Assembly: GCA_030834365.1 (NCBI GenBank)
Contig: JAURFJ010000037.1
Coordinates: 1 to 11,322, forward strand
Direction: 5' to 3'
Length of the DNA: 11,322 nt
Origin: Flavobacteriaceae bacterium
GTDB lineage: Bacteria > Bacteroidota > Bacteroidia > Flavobacteriales > Flavobacteriaceae
Shown here: piece after piece, positions 5,245 to 11,322 of the stretch
How positions within the stretch are numbered: the stretch's first letter is position 1
Layout: the number at the start of each line of letters is the position of its first letter
The notes under the pieces: model-generated
The model's database searches: none
The model's input: only the letters and a program-made list of their open reading frames with translations
Told to the model about the DNA's origin: nothing
Made by a program: the position numbers and the translations under genes

Positions 5245-6774
5245 CTACCAAATGCGCTCAATGACGGCCACTTGCTTTATTCTGATACCCTTGTCGCCCG
5301 TCTTGTAGACCAGGCGACTCATAGGCTCGTTAGAGAAATACTGAAGTGTGGCCGATTGTTCTCCGTCGTTAATAAAAAGCTCTGCAGATGAGACGTCTAT
5401 CCATAAATCAAGGGTAAGTAAATCAGAAAGGCTAGGTGAAAGATCTATAATGATCGGGGCCGCAAATGCTTCGCTAAAGCTTACCTCTCCTGAGAACGAA
5501 CGATCGATAATCAGCTTCTTGCTTTCGGCATTGAGGCTAAAATTAAGCTGCTCGTCTTTAAGGCTAGTAAGCACAAATTCGGTAGGGATCATCGGAAGCT
5601 CTAGTCGCACAAAAGTCTGACCTGAGGGTAAGTTCACGTAAGTATTTTCACCGCTGCTCTGCGGGCTAATTGGTGCGGGCACCTTCAACTGCTCTAGGGC
5701 CTCAATTGGTGTGTTTTTTAATCGAACCCCGTCCTTAGCGTTGTATAAACTGAGCTCACGGGGTAAGGTTGAGGCGCTACGCCACCTGGAGGTTGGTGTG
5801 TTTTGCGCGTAAGACCAGTTGTTCATCCAGGCCATGAACAAACGCTTATCGTTGGGTGCATGATTAAAGGTTACTCCTGCGTAGTTATCAGGGCCAAAAT
5901 CTACCCATTTAATCGACTCTTGGTCTGATGAAAAGTCATAACCGTCAAAATCTCCTATGAAATACTGTGTAGCGCTGCCTCCGTTGGGGCCGCCCGGATT
6001 GATGCTAATCAGCAGTACCCAATGGGTCTCGCCGTTGAGTTCAAGGGCAAAGAGATCTGGGCATTCCCAGACCCCGCCATGGGCCCCAACTTCATGTCCG
6101 AAAGTAGAGGTCAAATTCCAGTCTATCAAGTTTTCTGAGCGATAAAGCTGTAGGTGATCTCCTGCCACTAAGGACATGATCCATGAAGAGGAATCTTCAT
6201 GCCAAAACACTTTGGGGTCTCTAAAATCTATGTAGCCTGGATTCTTTACCACGGGGTTTCCCGCGTATTTAGTCCAGCTTTTACCCTTATCAAGGCTAAA
6301 CGCAATTCCTTGAGTTTGAAAATTATCGGTCTTTTGTTCGGCCCCGGCAGCATCGTGATAGGTAAAAATGGCCACCATTGGGGGATTTTCTTCAGTGCCT
6401 AGACCCGAGGTATTGTCATAGTCCATAACCGCGCTACCTGAAAAAATCGTTCCATTCTGATCCGGGTATAGCGCTATAGGCTGGTGCTCCCAACTAACCA
6501 GATCACTGCTGATGGCATGACCCCAATGCATTGGACCCCAAACAATATCTTCTGGATGGTATTGGTAAAACAGGTGATAAGAACTGCCGTCGAAGACCAG
6601 TCCGTTCGGGTCATTCATCCACATAGAATCAGGGCTGAAGTGATACTGTGGCCTGTAGGGCTCAGAATAATACGTTTGAGTCTCTACTTTTTGAGCACAG
6701 CTCGATAAAAACAATAGACCGGTTAACGAAATCAAAAAAACAGTTTTGGCCATAGGTGGTTTTTTTTGAGGCAT
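5245..6774 (-). CDS. Glycoside hydrolase family 32 beta-fructosidase lipoprotein (levanase/invertase type)
   Basis: This enzyme of up to 509 residues hydrolyses beta-fructosyl bonds in sucrose, inulin or levan. It has a lipoprotein signal peptide with lipobox LSSC (Cys26). The five-bladed propeller carries all three GH32 catalytic motifs: WMNDPNG (52-58, nucleophile Asp55), FRDP (184-187, transition-state Asp186) and WECPD (236-240, acid/base Glu237). The C-terminal beta-sandwich spans about 375-509. The exact substrate cannot be told from sequence. The start could be the ATG at 6772-6774 or the one at 6751-6753 (residue 8); the latter gives a more usual signal peptide. No SusC/SusD pair, transporter or fructokinase lies nearby. 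The gene is 23 bases upstream of the Rieske gene on the same strand, so it may head the operon. It is divergent from the glycosyltransferase gene. Confidence 0.94.
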   Translation of the reverse strand: MPQKKPPMAKTVFLISLTGLLFLSSCAQKVETQTYYSEPYRPQYHFSPDSMWMNDPNGLVFDGSSYHLFYQYHPEDIVWGPMHWGHAISSDLVSWEHQPIALYPDQNGTIFSGSAVMDYDNTSGLGTEENPPMVAIFTYHDAAGAEQKTDNFQTQGIAFSLDKGKSWTKYAGNPVVKNPGYIDFRDPKVFWHEDSSSWIMSLVAGDHLQLYRSENLIDWNLTSTFGHEVGAHGGVWECPDLFALELNGETHWVLLISINPGGPNGGSATQYFIGDFDGYDFSSDQESIKWVDFGPDNYAGVTFNHAPNDKRLFMAWMNNWSYAQNTPTSRWRSASTLPRELSLYNAKDGVRLKNTPIEALEQLKVPAPISPQSSGENTYVNLPSGQTFVRLELPMIPTEFVLTSLKDEQLNFSLNAESKKLIIDRSFSGEVSFSEAFAAPIIIDLSPSLSDLLTLDLWIDVSSAELFINDGEQSATLQYFSNEPMSRLVYKTGDKGIRIKQVAVIERIW

Positions 6775-6794
6775 TGAATTAGCCGCTATTTTTA
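6765..6794 (+). promoter_or_regulatory. Bacteroidota-type promoter for the rightward gene block
   Basis: TTTG (6765-6768) is followed after 18 bases by TATTTTTA (6787-6794), matching TTTG-N17-23-TAnnTTTG apart from the last base. Transcription would start near 6799-6801, only a few bases before the ATG at 6803. The mRNA would then be nearly leaderless. The element overlaps the first codons of the outermost GH32 reading frame on the other strand. Confidence 0.5.
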
Positions 6795-6802
6795 CATTGT
6801 TA

Positions 6803-7405
6803 ATGAAAGATACTAAACAAGAGAGAGCTCTAGCTCTTTTCCTGAAGAATCAACGCCTAGGGGCGGTAAAAACACGATTGGCCGCCGCTATCGGCAATCA
6901 AAGGGCCTTAGAGATCTATGCTAGGCTAGTAGCGCTAACGCTAAAGGCCGTGAAAGGGGTGAGCGCTTCACTACATCTCTATTATAGTGACAGCCTTGAG
7001 TCTGTACCAATAGATCTTCAGGCTGAGCAGCACATTCAGATCGGATCAGGTCTTGGAGAGCGCATGAACAACGCCTTTAACGAGCTGCTCAACAACTACC
7101 AAAAGGTCGTGCTTATCGGAAGTGACCTTCCTGAAATCAGCACAACGATTATCGACGAGGCCTTTGAAAAGCTCGATTCATGTGACCTAGTAATCGGCCC
7201 AGCAGAAGATGGGGGTTATTACCTTATTGCTCTAAAGGCCCCTCAACCCAGTCTTTTTACCACCATAGAATTCTCCAATGCTGAGGTTTATGAGCGCACC
7301 CTAATGTGCGCAGACAGCGAAAAATTAAAGGTGGCCATGCTGAAAAAATTGCGTGATGTAGACACCGCTGACGATCTAGCCCACTTTGATTTTTTAACCA
7401 GTTAG
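6803..7405 (+). CDS. TIGR04282-family glycosyltransferase (arsenosugar-associated, MobA/GT-A-like fold)
   Basis: This is a 200-residue nucleotide-sugar-transferase-like protein of the DUF2064/TIGR04282 family, called 'transferase 1, rSAM/selenodomain-associated' or arsenosugar biosynthesis glycosyltransferase. Motifs are ALALFLKNQRLGAVKTRLA (9-27), GSGLGERM (81-88), the metal/nucleotide-binding GSDLP (106-110), GPAEDGGYYLI (132-142) and DVDT (185-188). The usual GSDCP motif has Leu here. The frame opens at a TTG (6797), but the ATG at 6803 is preferred because a promoter ends just before it and the family starts near this point. It is the first gene of the rightward block and is followed after 41 bases by the nucleoside phosphorylase gene. 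MobA itself is unlikely, since the MobA N-terminal loop is absent. Acceptor and sugar donor are unknown. Confidence 0.85.
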   Translation: MKDTKQERALALFLKNQRLGAVKTRLAAAIGNQRALEIYARLVALTLKAVKGVSASLHLYYSDSLESVPIDLQAEQHIQIGSGLGERMNNAFNELLNNYQKVVLIGSDLPEISTTIIDEAFEKLDSCDLVIGPAEDGGYYLIALKAPQPSLFTTIEFSNAEVYERTLMCADSEKLKVAMLKKLRDVDTADDLAHFDFLTS

Positions 7406-7446
7406 CACTCCGCGACTCGGCAGAAATGGCGTAATTTAGTACGTCT

Positions 7447-8265
7447 ATGTTGAAGAATGAATTACTCACCGAAACACTAGAACACCTTAGGTCTAAAGGT
7501 TTCGAGACCCCAGAAATTGGAATTGTTTTAGGAACGGGCCTAGGCCAACTCGTCGATGAGCTCGAAATTTTAGCGGTGGCCCACTACCACCATATTCCGC
7601 ACTTTCCGGTATCAACCGTAGAGTACCATTCTGGGAAACTACTTTACGGAGTACTAAGCGGAAAAAAGGTAGTGGTCATGCAGGGTCGCTTTCACCTTTA
7701 CGAGGGCTATGATTTTGTGGCACTGACCTATCCGATTCGCGTAATGCACGCACTGGGCATTGAGAAACTGATGATATCCAATGCGGCAGGAGCCATTAAT
7801 AAAGGCTTCTCAAAGGGGCAGCTCATGCTCATTGACGATCACATTAATCTTCAAGGCGGATCTCCATTAGCCTTCTCAGATGTTACTTTATACGGCCCCC
7901 GATTTGTAGACATGCTCTGCCCTTACGACAGTAAGTTGTCTGCCTTGGCTATTCAAATTGCCGAAGAACACCAAATCAACCTGAACAAAGGGGTGTATGC
8001 CGCAGTAGTGGGCCCGCAATTAGAGACAAGGGCCGAGTACCGAATGCTGGGCATAATAGGAGCAGATGCTGTTGGAATGAGCACCGTTCCTGAAGTGATT
8101 GTGGCGAATCATTTGAGCCTTCCTGTCATCGCCATATCTGTACTCACTGACGAATGCGATCCAGACTGTCTACAGCCCATAAACGTAGAGGAGATTCTAT
8201 CTATCGCAAAGGCCTGCGAGCCTAATCTGATCACTTTGTTCAAAGAAATGATAGCGCGCTCATGA
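7447..8265 (+). CDS. Purine nucleoside phosphorylase, trimeric (class I) type
   Basis: This is a complete 272-residue enzyme that cleaves purine nucleosides with phosphate to give base and ribose-1-phosphate. Recognised elements are the phosphate loop VLGTGLG (27-33), EYHSGK (59-64), QGRFHLYEG (79-87), SNAAGAIN (111-118) and GPQLETRAEYRML (189-201, purine-binding Glu193). The stretch GADAVGMSTVPEV (205-217) includes Met211. Position 235, which is Asn243 in human PNP and contacts the 6-oxo group, is Asp in TDECDPD. Methylthioadenosine phosphorylases also have Asp there, so adenine-type nucleosides may be accepted. Embedded between the TIGR04282 and FAD-oxidoreductase genes, it may remove adenine from an adenosyl intermediate rather than serve only purine salvage. 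That role is inferred; plain salvage is the alternative. Confidence 0.93.
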   Translation: MLKNELLTETLEHLRSKGFETPEIGIVLGTGLGQLVDELEILAVAHYHHIPHFPVSTVEYHSGKLLYGVLSGKKVVVMQGRFHLYEGYDFVALTYPIRVMHALGIEKLMISNAAGAINKGFSKGQLMLIDDHINLQGGSPLAFSDVTLYGPRFVDMLCPYDSKLSALAIQIAEEHQINLNKGVYAAVVGPQLETRAEYRMLGIIGADAVGMSTVPEVIVANHLSLPVIAISVLTDECDPDCLQPINVEEILSIAKACEPNLITLFKEMIARS

Positions 8266-8311
8266 CAATTTCAGTCACTTAAACTACTATCACAAGCAGT
8301 TAGTAAAAAGT

Positions 8312-9619
8312 ATGCAAGAGGTATGTATCATCGGAAATGGAGTCGCAGGAAGCACCCTTGCTCTCAACCTCAGCGCCTCTGCTCAATTTAAGGTACATCT
8401 CATCTCAGAGGAGGCCGATTACTTCTTTTCGCGAACCGCCCTCATGTATGTGTACATGGGACACTTGACTCTAAAGCAGACCGAGCCCTACGAAAGAGGG
8501 GTTTGGAATGATAGCCCAATAAACCGTATCAGAGGACGGGTTACCGCATTAAACAGAACGAACAAACAGCTCAAGATTGAGAAGTATTTGTCGGGCACGC
8601 TTTTGTTGAACTACGATATTCTGGTCATAGCTACAGGCTCAAAACCGCGCTTCTTAGACTGGCCCAACACCCACTTGAAGGGTGTATCTGGCCTTTACCA
8701 CTTAACTGATCTCGAAAAAATCGAAAGCTACACTCAAAGCCATAAGCACTGCAAAAATGCCTTGGTGGTGGGCGGAGGACTCATCGGAGTAGAGCTAGCC
8801 GAAATGCTACACAGTCGAAAAATAGACGTTAAGATGCTCATCAGAGAACCCTTGTTCTGGTCTTCGGTATTGCCCGACTCTGATGCACTATTGGTGCAGA
8901 AGCACCTAGAATCGAGGGGTGTTGAAGTAGTTGCTAACACAGAAGTAAAAGGCTTTCTAACCCATGATGGCAAGCGTGTAAGCGGGGTTGAGTTGAGCGA
9001 CAACTCTCAGTTAGAAGCTCAGTTTGTTGGGGTTAGCATTGGGGTGCAGCCGCATATTTCTTTTCTAGAAGAAAGCGGCCTAGAATTAAATCAAGGAATC
9101 CTTGTCAATGAACACCTTCAAACCAGCGAAAAATCAATCTTCGCGATTGGAGACTGCGCCGAGCTAAGACAGTCTGATCCAAAGCGAAGAGCCCTAGAGG
9201 CGGTATGGTATGTAGCGCGTCAAATGGCTGATGCCTTGTCTAAACACCTCATTGATGGACCCTTTACTTACGTTCAAGGTCATTGGTTTAACTCCGCCAA
9301 ATTTTTTGACCTAGAATACCAGACCTACGGACAAGTGAGCAACTTGGCCAAGCGCAAAAACTCAGAGCAACACTTTCATTGGCACAACACTAAAATGACT
9401 AAAGGCCTTACCTTGGCGTACGAAGCGCATTCTCGTCTGTTTTTAGGGGTAAACGCCTTCGGAATACGACTCAAGCAAAGTGTTTTTGAGCATTGGCTTG
9501 ACCAATCGGCATCTATAGATACAGTGGTTGAACAATTAGAAACCGCTCACTTCGATACCGAATTCAGTAAGAATTACACTAAAGAACTTAAACATGCTTT
9601 CGTATCAAACAACAGCTAG
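8312..9619 (+). CDS. FAD/NAD(P)-dependent oxidoreductase
   Basis: This is a 435-residue flavoprotein of the pyridine-nucleotide-disulphide reductase superfamily. It has an FAD-binding motif at the N-terminus (IIGNGVAG, 6-13), the ATGSKPR linker (107-112), an NAD(P)-binding motif GGGLIGVELAE (154-164) and the second FAD motif FAIGDCAEL (277-285). There is no CxxxxC redox disulphide near residue 40; the site reads FSRTALMYVYMGH, so it is not a disulphide reductase. It is more like ferredoxin/rubredoxin reductases. The C-terminal 130 residues form a family-specific domain. The last 26 bases overlap the start of the membrane 4Fe-4S protein gene. A likely task is electron transfer between NAD(P)H and that iron-sulfur protein; direction and final substrate are unknown. 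Confidence 0.88.
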   Translation: MQEVCIIGNGVAGSTLALNLSASAQFKVHLISEEADYFFSRTALMYVYMGHLTLKQTEPYERGVWNDSPINRIRGRVTALNRTNKQLKIEKYLSGTLLLNYDILVIATGSKPRFLDWPNTHLKGVSGLYHLTDLEKIESYTQSHKHCKNALVVGGGLIGVELAEMLHSRKIDVKMLIREPLFWSSVLPDSDALLVQKHLESRGVEVVANTEVKGFLTHDGKRVSGVELSDNSQLEAQFVGVSIGVQPHISFLEESGLELNQGILVNEHLQTSEKSIFAIGDCAELRQSDPKRRALEAVWYVARQMADALSKHLIDGPFTYVQGHWFNSAKFFDLEYQTYGQVSNLAKRKNSEQHFHWHNTKMTKGLTLAYEAHSRLFLGVNAFGIRLKQSVFEHWLDQSASIDTVVEQLETAHFDTEFSKNYTKELKHAFVSNNS

Positions 9620-11063
9620 CCAGCGCGCTTTCACGTTTTTAGGGCTCTTGGGTATTCTCTTACTTTTTGCCTCAGGGGTGGGCCAGTCACTCGCTGTACC
9701 CTCTAGCGTTTTAACCGGATCTGCCCTGTCACTGATCGCCTTAGCCATTCTGGGGTATACCTATGCCAGCTACGCCCCCTATAATTCAGGAGTTAAAAAT
9801 AACGCCAACGCGATCAAGTCACTGACGCAACGCGGAGTGTGGGCCTATGTGAGCGCCCTAGCGCTGACGGCCTTTTATGTGGTATTGTACTTTTTCGACG
9901 CCTACCTAGAGCCTATGATTAGGGGCTTCGACTCTATCAGCCAATCGTTGTCTGGAAAGCCCGCTACTCAATGGTTTGTCTACGGGGCACTCTACACGCT
10001 GGCCATTTTATTATTTGGGGTGAAATTTATCGTGAAGTACCGACACAGCCGCTATCAGGTAATTCGCACTCTGAGCGTGATGTTCTTTCAGTTGATATTC
10101 GCCTTTCTACTGCCCGAGTTCATGGCCCGCTTAAATGGAGACCTGCCCTACTACGACCTTAAAAGCATGTGGCCACTCAATTATTACCTGTTTGATGGCT
10201 ACTACATTGAGTCGTTTGTTTCTGCTCAGAGCTTAGGAATTGGGCTGTTGCTCTTTGGGGTGCTCTCTATTTTTGTGATTAGCCCCATTCTCACCTACAA
10301 GTTTGGAAAGCGCTGGTACTGTTCTTGGGTATGCGGATGCGGTGGCCTAGCCGAAACAGCCGGAGACGCCTTTAGACACCTCAGCGACAACAGCATTCGG
10401 TCCTGGAAGCTCGAGCGGTGGATGATTCACAGCATTCTAGTACTGATCACCCTCAGTACCGTTGGGGTGGTTCACAGCTATTTATTAGAGCATCCTGAAG
10501 ACTATTGGATTAGCCCTTCTGTTTTTATTTTGACTGTGGTTAGCCTGCTGGTGGCTGTGATAGCACTCATCTATTTCAAGCGAAGAGCGTGGATCGCCAA
10601 AGAAGCCAAAACAGCCATGATCATTGTGGGAGTATTGTTAGCCGGATTTACCGGCATGCATTTTCTAAGCGACACCTATCACGTCTTTTTAATTCCGTCT
10701 CACAGCTTGAGATCGGTATACGGATTCTTCGTAGGCAGCATCTTCTCTGGGGTAATTGGTACCGGATTTTATCCGCTACTAGGCAACCGGGTATGGTGTC
10801 GATTTGGATGCCCAATGGCCGCCATCCTAGGCCTTCAGCAAAAACTATTCTCTAAATTTCAAATTACCACTAATTCTGGCCAGTGCATCTCATGCGGTAA
10901 CTGCTCCGCCTATTGTGAAATGGGAATCGATGTTAGGGCCTACGCTCAAAAAGCAGAACCTATAAAGCGGGCATCTTGTGTCGGATGCGGCATCTGCGCA
11001 GAAGTGTGTCCCCGTGGCGTATTGCGCCTAGAAAACACCGCAAACCCAAACATTCAAGCATGA
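9594..11063 (+). CDS. Polytopic membrane protein with two 4Fe-4S ferredoxin motifs (NapH/NosR/CcoG-like)
   Basis: This is a 489-residue membrane redox protein with about eight hydrophobic segments (near 12-32, 41-60, 82-102, 127-147, 158-176, 213-236, 276-298, 308-328, 340-358 and 374-394; not all need span). Cysteine motifs near membrane ends are WYCSWVCGCGG (241-251; Cys243, 247, 249) and VWCRFGCPM (400-408; Cys402, 406), as in NapH/NosR relatives. The C-terminus carries two ferredoxin clusters: Cys431, 434, 437, 441 and Cys462, 465, 468, 472. The first ends in CEMG instead of CP. The ATG at 9594 overlaps the flavoprotein gene by 26 bases, and the stop overlaps the next start as ATGA. It probably moves electrons across or into the membrane for the same pathway. 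Orientation and partners are inferred. Confidence 0.87.
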   Translation: MLSYQTTASQRAFTFLGLLGILLLFASGVGQSLAVPSSVLTGSALSLIALAILGYTYASYAPYNSGVKNNANAIKSLTQRGVWAYVSALALTAFYVVLYFFDAYLEPMIRGFDSISQSLSGKPATQWFVYGALYTLAILLFGVKFIVKYRHSRYQVIRTLSVMFFQLIFAFLLPEFMARLNGDLPYYDLKSMWPLNYYLFDGYYIESFVSAQSLGIGLLLFGVLSIFVISPILTYKFGKRWYCSWVCGCGGLAETAGDAFRHLSDNSIRSWKLERWMIHSILVLITLSTVGVVHSYLLEHPEDYWISPSVFILTVVSLLVAVIALIYFKRRAWIAKEAKTAMIIVGVLLAGFTGMHFLSDTYHVFLIPSHSLRSVYGFFVGSIFSGVIGTGFYPLLGNRVWCRFGCPMAAILGLQQKLFSKFQITTNSGQCISCGNCSAYCEMGIDVRAYAQKAEPIKRASCVGCGICAEVCPRGVLRLENTANPNIQA

Positions 11064-11322
11064 TTTGGGTAATCATACCCGCTTTTAATGAGGCCAAAAG
11101 TATTGCCCTAGTTTTGCGCGATCTGCCCGCTTTGGTCGACGAAGTGGTGGTGGTTGACAACGGATCTACTGATAGCACTGCTTCCGAAGCCGAAAAGGCA
11201 GGGGCCACCGTGCTCTTCGAGGCTCAAAAAGGGTATGGGCATGCTTGTCTAAAGGGCATCGCCTATTTAGCCCATAAGGCTAAGCCAAAAGACATAGTCG
11301 TTTTTCTAGATGGCGACTATTC
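11060..11322 (+). CDS. Glycosyltransferase family 2, N-terminal part (runs off right edge)
   Basis: The first 87 codons of a GT-A fold glycosyltransferase are visible. Motifs are IPAFNEAKSI (6-15), the nucleotide-binding VVVDNGSTDST (30-40), GYGHACLKGI (58-67) and the metal-binding DGDYS close to the edge. The pattern matches the DPM1-like branch of GT2, enzymes that often move sugars to polyprenyl phosphate. It differs from the TIGR04283 type, which has a longer DGGSTD/LHAD pattern. The start ATG lies in an ATGA overlap with the preceding stop, so translation is coupled. Only the N-terminal half of the catalytic domain can be judged, and membrane segments, donor and acceptor lie beyond the edge. 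Confidence 0.88.
   Translation, partial: MIWVIIPAFNEAKSIALVLRDLPALVDEVVVVDNGSTDSTASEAEKAGATVLFEAQKGYGHACLKGIAYLAHKAKPKDIVVFLDGDY

Noticed and set aside
6803..7405. Molybdenum cofactor guanylyltransferase MobA
   Set aside because: The MobA glycine-rich N-terminal loop is missing, while the KTRLA, GSDLP and EDGGYY motifs fit TIGR04282/DUF2064.
9594..11063. NosR or CcoG assignment for the 4Fe-4S membrane protein
   Set aside because: The flavin-binding periplasmic domain of NosR and the CcoG C-terminal Ig-like domain are absent, and no nos or cco genes are nearby.

Overview
The window looks like a chromosomal piece from a member of the Bacteroidota, probably a Flavobacteriales-like marine or freshwater bacterium. 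This rests on gene content (Bacteroidota-type YceI proteins, a short DtxR regulator, a class-3 aldehyde dehydrogenase, glpD), on A-rich start regions without clear Shine-Dalgarno sequences, and on promoter elements close to the Bacteroidota form TTTG-N18/19-TAnnTTT. No computed taxonomy supports this. Coding density is high, no gap between genes exceeds about 105 bases, and I found no tRNA, rRNA, CRISPR array, insertion sequence or strong terminator.

The layout is two divergent blocks that split at about 6775-6802. The left block runs leftward (minus strand). In transcription order it holds a GH32 fructan hydrolase lipoprotein, a Tat-type Rieske iron-sulfur lipoprotein, a four-helix histidine-rich membrane protein, a secreted YceI protein, a stand-alone PAS-domain protein, a second secreted YceI protein, an ALDH3-type aldehyde dehydrogenase, a DtxR/MntR-type metal regulator, and the N-terminal part of FAD-dependent glycerol-3-phosphate dehydrogenase. 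Spacings of 1, 4, 9, 18, 23 and 38 bases suggest operons. Possible internal promoters lie in front of the PAS gene and the second yceI gene.

The right block runs rightward (plus strand). It holds a TIGR04282-type glycosyltransferase, a trimeric-type purine nucleoside phosphorylase, an FAD/NAD(P) oxidoreductase, a polytopic membrane protein with two 4Fe-4S ferredoxin motifs, and the start of a GT2 glycosyltransferase. The last three genes overlap by 26 and 4 bases. From memory of Bacteroidota gene neighbourhoods, this set belongs to clusters annotated as arsenosugar biosynthesis, whose radical SAM enzyme ArsS would lie outside the window. This is an inference from two family assignments and gene order.

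Two systems deserve attention. One is a small extracytoplasmic redox module: Rieske lipoprotein, predicted haem-b four-helix protein and YceI carriers, with a PAS sensor between the two YceI genes. The other is the organoarsenical or modified-nucleoside cluster with its own flavoprotein and iron-sulfur membrane pair. At DNA level, the clearest unexplained signals are a perfect 12-base-arm inverted repeat inside the aldehyde dehydrogenase gene and a pair of AACCTA palindromes 31 bases apart in front of a yceI gene.
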